Source of the DNA: an uncultured Anaerolineae bacterium
GTDB lineage: Bacteria > Chloroflexota > Anaerolineae > Anaerolineales > UBA4823
Assembly: GCA_937129505.1 (NCBI GenBank)
Contig: CAKZNJ010000380.1
Span: 1-5,046, forward strand
Direction: 5' to 3'
Length of the DNA stretch: 5,046 nucleotides
The position numbers and the translations under genes were made by a program. Position 1 is the first letter of the stretch, and the number at the start of each line of letters is the position of its first letter. Of this stretch, positions 1-5,046 are shown piece by piece. Under the pieces are notes generated by a model, which saw nothing but the letters and a program-made list of their open reading frames with translations, was not told the DNA's origin and did no database searches.

Positions 1-510
1 TACCCCGAGCGCGTGCAGGCTCTGGTTTTGGTGGATGCGGCCGTTTACACCGGCGGTGGGACGCCAGCTTGGCTGCGCCCGCTGTTCTCCACCCCTCAAA
101 TGCGCCGTCTCGGACCTTTGCTGGCGCGCCAGATTCAAACGCGAGGGGTGGAATTGCTGCGCCTCGCTTGGCATGACCCCAGCCGCATTCCCCCTGAGAC
201 GATCGCCAAGTATCAAAAACCCTTACAGGTTGAGAATTGGGACAAAGCTTTGTGGGAGTTGACGCTTGCCAGCCGTCCTTCGGGCTTGCCCGAACGCCTA
301 AACGAATTTACACTGCCCTGTTTGGTGATCACCGGCGACGATGACCGCATTGTCCCTACCGCCGATAGCTTGCGCTTGGCACAAGAACTTCCTAACGCTC
401 GCTTGGCCGTCATCGAAAAGGCGGGGCATGTTCCCCATGAAGAACGTCCAGAGGCATTCCTAGAAGCCGTGAGAGAGTTTATCGAAAGCGCAAATTTGCC
501 GGCTGAATGA
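1..510 (+). CDS. Alpha/beta-fold hydrolase, 3' part (5' end outside window)
   Basis: The frame is open from base 1 to the TGA at 508-510, giving 169 visible residues. The visible start YPERVQALVLVDAA is the strand and turn that normally follow the nucleophile elbow (GxSxG) in alpha/beta hydrolases, so the elbow and roughly the first 100-130 residues lie to the left of the window. GTG at 13 is an internal valine, not a start: it has no SD and sits inside conserved fold. A variable cap region follows. Then comes PCLVITGDDDRIVP, where the Asp at 343-345 is the likely acid of the triad, and KAGHVPHEE, where the His at 427-429 is the likely catalytic base. The C-terminal helix PEAFLEAVREFI is typical. 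The protein is probably a soluble esterase, lipase or C-C hydrolase type; the substrate cannot be read from this part. The next gene begins 80 bases on in the same direction, so co-transcription is possible but not shown. Confidence 0.9.
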   Translation, partial: YPERVQALVLVDAAVYTGGGTPAWLRPLFSTPQMRRLGPLLARQIQTRGVELLRLAWHDPSRIPPETIAKYQKPLQVENWDKALWELTLASRPSGLPERLNEFTLPCLVITGDDDRIVPTADSLRLAQELPNARLAVIEKAGHVPHEERPEAFLEAVREFIESANLPAE

Positions 511-577
511 ACGCTGATGGAGGGGCGGATGATAGGCTGCTGCTATCAGAACGGTGTTATCTATGAAAAATTTTTGG

Positions 578-585
578 AAAGGAGA
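578..585 (+). promoter_or_regulatory. Ribosome binding site of the peroxiredoxin-like selenoprotein gene
   Basis: AAAGGAGA lies 5 bases before ATG 591. It decides the start: the alternative ATG at 741, downstream of the in-frame TGA, has no purine-rich SD in front of it (CCAACGGCAC). This supports translation beginning before the TGA and reading through it. Confidence 0.8.
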
Positions 586-590
586 AAAGT

Positions 591-1070
591 ATGCCCAAAA
601 TTTCGCTCAATACACTCGCTCCCGATTTTAGCCTGAATGATTTTCGGGGCAACAAGGTCAGTTTGTCCGATTTTCGCCAGAAAGCCCATGTGCTGTTAGT
701 CTTTAATCGCGGCTTTGTCTGACCATTTTGCCAACGGCACATGGCGCAGTTGCGCCAAGACTATGAACAATTCAAACAGCGAGGAGCAGAAATCATTGTT
801 GTCGGTCCCGAAAATGCTCCTTCCTTCGCTGCCTATTGGCAGAGGAACGAACTGCCTTTTATCGGTTTGCCAGATCCGAAAGCAAGTGTGTTGAAGCTCT
901 ACGGCCAGGAGGTCAATTTGTTCAAGCTGGGGAGGATGCCCGCCCAAGTCATCGTGGATAAACAGGGCGTGGCGCGTTATGTCCACTATGGGCACAACAT
1001 GACGGATATCCCCTCCAATTCTGAGTTGCTCGCTCTGCTGGATCAATTGAATTCAACAAGCGAGGCCTAA
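591..1070 (+). CDS. Peroxiredoxin-like (AhpC/TSA fold) probable selenoprotein with UxxC active site; TGA codon 44 read as Sec
   Basis: Reading 591-1070 as one frame gives 159 residues, interrupted only by TGA at 720-722 (codon 44). Before it comes the classic thioredoxin-fold peroxiredoxin start, with APDFSLNDFRG at 10-20 and VLLVFNRGF at 34-42. Across it the sequence is RGFV-U-PFC, and Cys47 is the second residue of the motif. Relatives commonly have RGFWCPFC at this place, so TGA replaces the first, attacking cysteine. The rest is intact family sequence, including IIVVGPE, LPFIGLPDP, LFKLGRMPAQVIVDKQGVARYVHYG, and it ends at TAA 1068-1070. The likely role is a cytosolic thiol-dependent peroxidase or thiol:disulfide oxidoreductase; the substrate is unknown. 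The TGA is followed by C, a weak termination context, and a SECIS-like hairpin follows at 742-757. The alternative is a nonsense mutation or a sequencing error of TGC. The undamaged flanks, SD, hairpin and exact motif position argue for selenocysteine. Confidence 0.85.
720..722 (+). other. In-frame TGA predicted to encode selenocysteine (residue 44)
   Basis: The codon is in phase with ATG 591 (43 codons upstream) and with the 741-1070 open frame. It stands where a redox-active Cys is expected, with the partner Cys (TGC 729-731) three residues later. Reassignment of TGA to Trp is unlikely: the hydrolase upstream ends with TGA, TGG is used for Trp throughout, and Trp here would remove the catalytic residue. 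Confidence 0.83.
742..757 (+). promoter_or_regulatory. Candidate bacterial SECIS hairpin
   Basis: TGGCGC (742-747) pairs perfectly with GCGCCA (752-757) around the tetraloop AGTT (748-751). The loop begins 25 bases after the TGA, inside the 16-37 base range reported for bacterial SECIS elements, and has a G in its first two positions as that consensus requires. From memory, the GC-AG-U-GC apex resembles that of Escherichia coli fdhF. A small hairpin TGCC-AAC-GGCA (729-739) lies between the TGA and this stem. GTCT (717-720) could pair with AGAC (758-761) to close the whole domain, though with a large one-sided bulge. SelB is expected to bind the apex in the mRNA. The element lies inside coding sequence, so the stem also encodes MAQLRQ. 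Confidence 0.72.
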
Positions 1071-1071
1071 G

Positions 1072-1869
1072 ATGTCCTTTTGGGAAAGTTATGTTTTGCT
1101 TGCCGGAGTGGTTCTAGGGGCGATGACCTTGTTATGGGCGCTGAGCCTACTCTGGCGTGATGCGGGCATTGTCGATATCTTTTGGGGATTTGGATTTGTG
1201 ATCTTCGTCTGGGGCGCCTTTTTGCTTACTCCCGAAGGATTCCAGCCGCGCAAACTGCTTCTTAGCGTTTTGGTCACCTTATGGGGCTTGCGTCTGGCGG
1301 GGCACATCTTTGCCCGCAATTGGGCAAAGCCGGAAGATTTCCGTTACGCCGCTTGGCGGCAAGAAGCTGGGCGGAGCTGGTGGTGGCGCAGTCTTTTCAA
1401 AGTTTTTTTGCTCCAAGGCGGGATTTTATGCATTGTTGCAGCTCCCTTGCTAGCAGCGCAAGTTTCGGCGGTTCCTGTTCGACTCACATGGTTGGATGTT
1501 GTCGCCATTCCTCTTTGGTTGGTAGGGTTTATCTTCGAAGCTGGCGGCGATTGGCAGCTCATGCGCTTCAAGGCTAAGCCATCCAATCGCGGTAAGGTGC
1601 TCCAAAGCGGCTTCTGGCGCTATACCCGCCATCCCAATTATTTTGGGGATGCGGTTCAATGGTGGGCTTTTTATTTGATTGCGCTGGCTGGTGGAGCATG
1701 GTGGACGGTCTTCAGCCCGCTACTGATGACGTTTCTCCTCGTGCGCGTTTCGGGTGTGGCGATGTTGGAAAAAAGCCTCAAGGAAGCCAAACCCGGCTAT
1801 CGGGAGTATATTGAGAACACTCCGGCTTTTGTGCCCTGGTTTCCGAAACGAAAAAATCCCTTAGTGTAA
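1072..1869 (+). CDS. DUF1295 / steroid 5-alpha-reductase C-terminal-like integral membrane protein
   Basis: This is a 265-residue polytopic protein. Hydrophobic segments are visible at about 5-28, 32-53, 61-81, 107-130, 139-160 and 190-231; the last is long enough for two passes. The signature of the family is SLLWRDAGIVDIFWGFGF (25-42) near the N-terminus and, near the C-terminus, GFWRYTRHPNYFGDAVQWW (180-198), then GYREYIENTPAFVPWFPK (242-259). The RHPNYFG block is shared with isoprenylcysteine carboxyl methyltransferases and related SAM- or NADPH-using membrane enzymes. DUF1295 members have been suggested to be reductases or methyltransferases on lipid-like substrates, but none of this fixes the reaction. 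Many relatives have GE where this has GD (192-193). The ATG lies one base after the stop of the selenoprotein gene, with AGCGAGG inside that gene's last codons as a modest SD, so the two are probably translationally coupled. It ends with TAA 1867-1869. Confidence 0.87.
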   Translation: MSFWESYVLLAGVVLGAMTLLWALSLLWRDAGIVDIFWGFGFVIFVWGAFLLTPEGFQPRKLLLSVLVTLWGLRLAGHIFARNWAKPEDFRYAAWRQEAGRSWWWRSLFKVFLLQGGILCIVAAPLLAAQVSAVPVRLTWLDVVAIPLWLVGFIFEAGGDWQLMRFKAKPSNRGKVLQSGFWRYTRHPNYFGDAVQWWAFYLIALAGGAWWTVFSPLLMTFLLVRVSGVAMLEKSLKEAKPGYREYIENTPAFVPWFPKRKNPLV

Positions 1870-1887
1870 AAAATTATTAGGCAAATC

Positions 1888-1896
1888 TGCTATAAT
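1888..1896 (+). promoter_or_regulatory. Extended -10 promoter candidate
   Basis: TGCTATAAT gives a perfect TATAAT box (1891-1896) with the TGn extension, 19 bases after the DUF1295 stop. No good -35 is seen 16-18 bases upstream (the region is A-rich, 1868-1873), as is common for extended -10 promoters. Start of transcription would be near 1903, leaving a leader of about 48 bases before ATG 1951. This suggests the following gene has its own transcript. Confidence 0.6.
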
Positions 1897-1935
1897 TCGT
1901 ATTGTTATCCGCCGTTGTGCGGCCGCTCTCATCGC

Positions 1936-1946
1936 AGGAAGGAGGT
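1936..1946 (+). promoter_or_regulatory. Strong ribosome binding site fixing the start at 1951
   Basis: AGGAAGGAGGT ends four bases before ATG 1951. A TTG at 1915 in the same frame would place this SD inside the coding sequence and has no SD of its own, so 1951 is the start. Confidence 0.85.
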
Positions 1947-1950
1947 AGTC

Positions 1951-3228
1951 ATGCCCAAAAACAGAGCGGCGGCAAACCAAAGCCTCACAGCTACAAACTC
2001 GACGTCACCTAGAGATGGGGGAAAGACCGAGCAGGAAAAAAGTGTGCCCCAACCTCTCCTCACTCTTAGGGCCATTTCCTTTCTCCTTTTTGTTGGTTTG
2101 TATGGGTGCAGTGTCATGCCTTTATTACCCCCCATGGTCACCGAAAATGAGGGGCGGCTGACCTCAAAAAATACCCCCCCAACAAGTCATCCGCTGTCGA
2201 ATACCGTTGCGAGCGCTCAGCCCGCTGGGCAAACTTTGCTGCCAAAACCCCTTTACATGACGAATTATGCATCGGTCGAAGATTTCCCAACCTTGGCTGG
2301 TTATGGGATTAACACCCTTCTAATAGACCTAGAAGCAGATGGTTCGGACTGGGTAACCACCTATGAAACGGCTATTCAACACAATCTACGCTTGATTCCT
2401 CTGATTTGGGGAATTGATCAAACCATTTGGGTGTGGAATCAAAGTGCTCAGGAGTGGGAGCTCAACCAAAACCGCTATCCGAATTCAACGGGGGCGCAGT
2501 TTCTCGCTTTCCTCAAAGCGAATCCTCGCTATCTGGCTCAGACTTTTGCCATCTATGGCTTTCACGAGCCGCTCAATTCCGAAGTTGGCTTTGTAAGTTG
2601 CTCTCAGATGGCTAAGTTTTATCAACAGATCACCCAAGAAGAATTTCCCAATGAACAGTTGTTTGTTTACAGTGAAGACCTTGTTTTGGGTTGGCCTGAT
2701 TCGGAAAACTGTCGTAGTGGGATCCAAGACTACGAGGTGCATACCCTCTATCCCTTTTGCACTTCCACCCGAGGAAAGTATCGTCCCTTCAATGTCGAAG
2801 AAAATTGGTATTACGATCCTACAAACGACCTTGACTTTACCCTGCAAGCCGAGCTAGCCCATCTGGATGAAAGGCTCAGGGTCCTCGCTGAAGCTGCGCC
2901 GGCGCCTGGCACAGGCCGCCGGCCAAAGGTTGTTGTCCTCATTCAAACTTTCTCGGCTCAGGTAGACGAGCCTGAGCTATGGAACCGTATGCCAAGCGCC
3001 GAAGAGATGCACCAGTTTGCTGAGTATGTGTTAAGCCAGCGTGGCGATCGAATTGGCGGGTTAGCTTGGTATCCCTTTGAGTTGGTCGCGACGAACTATA
3101 CGGCAGCGCTCAAGACACACCGCTATGACCCTAGCGGCGCAGATCGTTGGGCGGTAATGGGCGAAATTGGCCAGCGTTTTTTCTCTGGAACGGAACACCG
3201 GGTGTATCTGCCTATGGTTCGCCGCTAG
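1951..3228 (+). CDS. Extracytoplasmic membrane-anchored or lipoprotein of unknown function, possible TIM-barrel glycosidase-like domain
   Basis: The 425-residue protein starts at ATG 1951 behind a very strong SD. Residues 1-36 are polar, with RK-type charges. A hydrophobic segment, about 37-61 (LTLRAISFLLFVGLYGCSVM), contains LYGC with Cys53: a possible lipobox with an unusual Tyr at -2 and an unusually long n-region, so a plain signal anchor is also possible. A Thr/Ser/Pro/Asn-rich linker runs to about 98. The globular part starts LYMTNYASVEDFPTLAGYGINTLLIDLEADG. It alternates strands and helices in a way that suggests a beta/alpha barrel: LRLIPLIWG (147-154), FAIYGFHEPLN (199-209), VVVLIQTF (327-334), GLAWYPFE (370-377). 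Glu206 after the HEP turn and Glu377 at a late strand end are where such barrels keep catalytic acids, but no family is recognised. The protein ends HRVYLPMVRR, a tail recalled from secreted Chloroflexota proteins. No partner gene is adjacent in the same direction downstream. Confidence 0.78.
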   Translation: MPKNRAAANQSLTATNSTSPRDGGKTEQEKSVPQPLLTLRAISFLLFVGLYGCSVMPLLPPMVTENEGRLTSKNTPPTSHPLSNTVASAQPAGQTLLPKPLYMTNYASVEDFPTLAGYGINTLLIDLEADGSDWVTTYETAIQHNLRLIPLIWGIDQTIWVWNQSAQEWELNQNRYPNSTGAQFLAFLKANPRYLAQTFAIYGFHEPLNSEVGFVSCSQMAKFYQQITQEEFPNEQLFVYSEDLVLGWPDSENCRSGIQDYEVHTLYPFCTSTRGKYRPFNVEENWYYDPTNDLDFTLQAELAHLDERLRVLAEAAPAPGTGRRPKVVVLIQTFSAQVDEPELWNRMPSAEEMHQFAEYVLSQRGDRIGGLAWYPFELVATNYTAALKTHRYDPSGADRWAVMGEIGQRFFSGTEHRVYLPMVRR

Positions 3229-3273
3229 GTGGAGTTTGTGCATTCAGGACGACTTACTCAACGAAGCCTCCCC

Positions 3274-3330
3274 ATGTCATGTCGAACGAAGTGACTCCCT
3301 AATGTCATTTCGAGCGGAGCAAGAAATCTT
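3274..3330 (+). repeat. Two tandem diverged copies of a TGTCATTTCGA-type interspersed repeat
   Basis: Unit 1 begins ATGTCATGTCGAACGAAGTGA at 3274. Unit 2 begins ATGTCATTTCGAGCGGAGCAA at 3302, 28 bases later, and continues GAAATCTT. They match at 16 of their first 21 positions. The second unit resembles the intergenic 'GTCATTTCGAGCG(A/G)AGC(G)AGAAATCT' element that I recall from many bacterial genomes, where it often produces false short ORFs. No transposase is nearby, and a genome search would show its copy number. Confidence 0.62.
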
Positions 3331-3359
3331 AAACAGTCCGCTGACCGCTATACGGCGCA

Positions 3360-3379
3360 GGGGCGGAGTCCTCCGCCCC
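3360..3379. repeat. Perfect 9-bp GC-rich inverted repeat
   Basis: GGGGCGGAG (3360-3368) and CTCCGCCCC (3371-3379) are exact complements with TC between them; as RNA this would fold as 8 bp with a GTCC loop. There is no T-run after it on either strand, so it is not a classical terminator. It may protect 3' ends or slow polymerase between the convergent genes, or belong to an interspersed repeat family. Confidence 0.65.
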
Positions 3380-3391
3380 ATCGTGCGGCAG

Positions 3392-3412
3392 GGCGGATGT
3401 ACACCGCCGTTT
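3392..3412 (+). terminator. Weak terminator-like hairpin after the extracytoplasmic protein gene
   Basis: GGCGG (3392-3396) pairs with CCGCC (3404-3408) around ATGTACA, followed by GTTTCT. The stem is short and the T-run is broken. It lies about 165 bases after the TAG of the upstream gene. It may instead be another unit of the GC-rich repeat at 3360. Confidence 0.3.
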
Positions 3413-3508
3413 CTAACTCCGAGTCAGCCACGGGAATATATGGCTTCATCATCCCGGTCAAAAAAGGCGGTTACAATCGATGCCCCCTTATTCCTGACCT
3501 TTATACTC

Positions 3509-4801
3509 TTAGCCAGTGGTGATCGCCTTGGCGCGGTCTGCCATCTGGCTGCGCAGGGTATGGACGTCGTGATCGATGGTGAAAAGCGCGCCGATGTAAA
3601 TCACAAAGCACACCAACCAGGCGCTGGTGCAAATAATCAAAATCGAACGCCCTAAGCCAATCGCCACCGCCACCGCGCCTGCTAATGCGGGTGCTAAAGC
3701 TGCCCCACTGTTTTCGATAAAATACTCGACCGCCTGAGCGGTACTGCGCACTTCTGGCGCAGTAATATCAAAGACTGTGGCAATGACATTGGCAGACGAG
3801 AAGGGCATGAAGATAGCCGTTAACGCCATCATGACAAAAAATTGACCGCGCGCTTCAACCGGCGTGGTCAACGCTAAAACGAGGAAGATGGCACCCATGA
3901 TGACACCCAACGAAGAGATCAAAATGCGTCCCTTGTTGGTGCGCTTGAACAGCCAATCGCCCAATGCACCGCCGATAAAGTAACCAGAAGCCAAAATCAG
4001 GATGACAGGCGCCATGGTGAAAAGCACCGCCTCGTTATCATAACCTCGTTCTCGCATCAAGTAGCCGAAGAAGAAGTAGGTGATGACGTTCCAGGGGAAG
4101 ACGCCGAAGAAACCTTGCAAGAAGACAAACCACATCGTCCGTTTCTTAAAGATTTCTTTGGCTTCGCTCCAAGAGAAGCGGAATTGGCCAATTTCTGCCA
4201 TGCCCTCAAATTCGGGTTCGGCTTTGCCGCGCGGCATATCCTTTACCCCGAAAAAGATGAGCACTGCGATGACGATTCCCAGTGAGCCAGTCAGATAAAA
4301 CACCGAGCGCCAGCCACCAATGGCTGGGGCAACCATCAAAGCCAGAATCATGCCCAGCAAATAGCCAATCGGCTGTGCCAGTTGTAAGATTCCGTAAATT
4401 TTGCCCCGCAGGTGAGGGCCGAAGTAATCGGCGATCAGGCTGTACAAACCGGGGTAGGACGAGTCATCAATGCCGGTCGAGGCGCGGGTTGCCAAAAACG
4501 CCGGGTATGTGCGCACGATTGCGCTGAGCCAAGTGGTTGCTCCCCAGATGAATGAGGCGAGGGCAAGCAACTTATCGCGCGCGTAACGGTCGTACAAAAA
4601 ACCCCAAATCGGATACAAAATTGTCGCCACAATCAGCGAGCCTGAGTTGATTAACCCCCATTGGAAGTCATTGATGCCGAAGGTCTCACTGACGGGCAAT
4701 TGCAGCGAGCCGATCATAAGCTTATCGGTTTGGTGCAGCAGCATGAAGAAGAAGAAAATAATAACGACTAACCAGCGGTAGCGGGAAAGCTTTGTTTGCA
4801 T
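3509..4801 (-). CDS. Major facilitator superfamily transporter, Spinster-like
   Basis: The protein is 430 residues from ATG 4801 (reverse strand) to TAA at 3511-3509, the normal length for a 12-helix MFS permease. Helices are visible at about 8-24, 46-68, 77-97, 101-125, 137-158, 164-185, 221-246, 258-280, 290-310, 318-340, 356-382 and 386-408, with the usual central cytoplasmic loop at 186-220. Motif A is clear: GFLYDRYARDK (67-77). The helix 4-5 region RASTGIDDSSYPGLYSLIADYFGPHLRGKIYG (106-137), with LAQPIGYLLG (141-150), is laid out like Spinster-type and related organic-anion MFS proteins, many of which have GIGEASY where this has GIDDSSY. The substrate is not predictable; direction and coupling (probably proton) are inferred. 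ATG 4801 is preferred over TTG 4807 because GAGG lies about 7 bases before the ATG but abuts the TTG. It is transcribed convergently with the preceding gene. Confidence 0.88.
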   Translation of the reverse strand: MQTKLSRYRWLVVIIFFFFMLLHQTDKLMIGSLQLPVSETFGINDFQWGLINSGSLIVATILYPIWGFLYDRYARDKLLALASFIWGATTWLSAIVRTYPAFLATRASTGIDDSSYPGLYSLIADYFGPHLRGKIYGILQLAQPIGYLLGMILALMVAPAIGGWRSVFYLTGSLGIVIAVLIFFGVKDMPRGKAEPEFEGMAEIGQFRFSWSEAKEIFKKRTMWFVFLQGFFGVFPWNVITYFFFGYLMRERGYDNEAVLFTMAPVILILASGYFIGGALGDWLFKRTNKGRILISSLGVIMGAIFLVLALTTPVEARGQFFVMMALTAIFMPFSSANVIATVFDITAPEVRSTAQAVEYFIENSGAALAPALAGAVAVAIGLGRSILIICTSAWLVCFVIYIGALFTIDHDVHTLRSQMADRAKAITTG

Positions 4802-4830
4802 CTCCAACCTCGCATCATAGGATATTTCTC

Positions 4831-4859
4831 AGTTTAGCCGAAAACTCAAAGAATGTCAA
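4831..4859 (-). promoter_or_regulatory. Sigma70-type promoter of the MFS transporter gene
   Basis: On the - strand a perfect -35 TTGACA (4859-4854) is followed after 17 bases by TAAACT (4836-4831), matching TATAAT at four of six positions. Transcription would start near 4824, giving a leader of about 23 bases that contains the GCGAGG ribosome binding site before ATG 4801. A second TTGACA occurs 15 bases further upstream (4874-4869). Confidence 0.6.
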
Positions 4860-4913
4860 AATAATCTTTGTCAATATGACCTTCATCCATCAATAAAATA
4901 GTTCTTTTTTCAC

Positions 4914-4942
4914 TTGTATTCTGAAAATATTGGGTGTATGCT
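4914..4942 (+). promoter_or_regulatory. Possible promoter of the gene starting at 5020
   Basis: TTGTAT (4914-4919) and TATGCT (4937-4942) are separated by 17 bases. Both are partial matches (3/6 and 4/6), so this is a suggestion based on spacing and the AT-rich setting. The leader would be about 70 bases and includes the perfect palindrome TTTAGCTAAA (4970-4979), a possible operator half-site pair. Confidence 0.3.
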
Positions 4943-5004
4943 AAAAGAGTGGGGAATGTTTTTCCTTGTTTTAGCTAAAGGATGTGGAAATTTTTTTGTT
5001 TTGC

Positions 5005-5012
5005 AAGGAGGT
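5005..5012 (+). promoter_or_regulatory. Consensus ribosome binding site
   Basis: AAGGAGGT is a full anti-16S match, with seven bases to ATG 5020. It implies a well-translated gene just entering the window. Confidence 0.85.
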
Positions 5013-5019
5013 GCAAACC

Positions 5020-5046
5020 ATGACTCAGCTCAAGGGACCGGTCTTG
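5020..5046 (+). CDS. Start of an unidentified protein gene (3' end outside window)
   Basis: Only nine codons are present, MTQLKGPVL, after a consensus SD at 5005-5012. This is too little to identify a family. It is transcribed away from the MFS transporter gene; the spacer of about 218 bases between them (4802-5019) holds both candidate promoters, so shared regulation is possible. Confidence 0.7.

Larger units (their letters stand above)
3229..3508. other. Convergent intergenic region, repeat-rich, no gene
   Basis: The 280 bases between the ends of the + strand extracytoplasmic protein gene and the - strand transporter gene contain two related repeat units and two GC-rich inverted repeats, described separately. 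An open frame crosses it (3167-3655), but its translation follows the repeats and runs antisense into the transporter gene, so it is not a gene. A weak inverted repeat CGGGA (3431-3435) / TCCCG (3452-3456) has no T-run on either side. On the - strand a run of six T (3464-3459) follows the transporter stop, but no solid stem precedes it. Confidence 0.7.

Noticed and set aside
530..548. Inverted repeat TGATAG / CTATCA between hydrolase and selenoprotein genes as a terminator
   Set aside because: The stem is AT-rich and only 6 bp, and no T-run follows directly; it does not show that the two genes are separate transcripts.
720..722. TGA as tryptophan, or the gene as a simple pseudogene
   Set aside because: TGA terminates the hydrolase gene here and TGG is the Trp codon in use. 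A pseudogene would not be expected to place its only stop at the redox position with a matching SECIS-like hairpin. A sequencing error cannot be fully excluded.
741..1070. A separate gene starting at ATG 741
   Set aside because: There is no SD, it lacks the first strand and the active site of the fold, and it is in exact phase with the well-initiated frame from 591 across the TGA.
1915..1950. TTG 1915 as start of the extracytoplasmic protein
   Set aside because: It would put the strong SD at 1936-1946 inside the coding region and has no SD itself; ATG 1951 is correctly spaced.
3274..3330. Two-unit repeat as a CRISPR array
   Set aside because: The units are diverged and contiguous with almost no spacer, there are only two, and no cas gene is present.
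3167..3655. A 162-residue + strand open frame
   Set aside because: It starts within the end of the extracytoplasmic protein gene, translates intergenic repeats and continues antisense into the MFS gene; it has no SD or recognisable domain.
4802..4807. TTG 4807 as start of the MFS gene
   Set aside because: The GAGG SD abuts this codon, while its spacing to ATG 4801 is normal.

Overview
The window looks like a piece of a bacterial chromosome with balanced base composition and clear Shine-Dalgarno sites. A member of Chloroflexota, probably Anaerolineae-like, is my best guess. It rests on the C-terminal VYLPMVRR tail of the large secreted protein and on the style of the intergenic repeats. It is an inference from memory, not a database result.

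Layout, left to right. Bases 1-510 hold the 3' part of an alpha/beta-hydrolase gene on the + strand. Bases 591-1070 hold a peroxiredoxin-like gene whose codon 44 is an in-frame TGA, placed where the family normally has the first cysteine of a CxxC motif. A compact hairpin sits downstream at a distance and with a loop that fit the bacterial SECIS rules, so I read it as a selenoprotein with a U-P-F-C active site. One base after it, 1072-1869 encodes a polytopic DUF1295 membrane protein, almost certainly co-transcribed. An extended -10 promoter and a strong ribosome binding site then introduce a membrane-anchored or lipoprotein extracytoplasmic protein of unknown function (1951-3228).

The 280-base convergent gap 3229-3508 has no credible gene. 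It holds two diverged copies of a 'TGTCATTTCGA'-type repeat and GC-rich inverted repeats. A Spinster-like MFS transporter follows on the - strand (3509-4801), with a good promoter upstream. The divergent spacer 4802-5019 leads into the first nine codons of another + strand gene (5020 on), cut off by the window end.

The most notable item is the probable selenoprotein. A standard gene caller would start it at base 741, without an SD and without the whole active site, or would discard it as broken. The Sec insertion machinery (selA, selB, selD, selC) is not in this window, so the reading depends on the rest of the genome.
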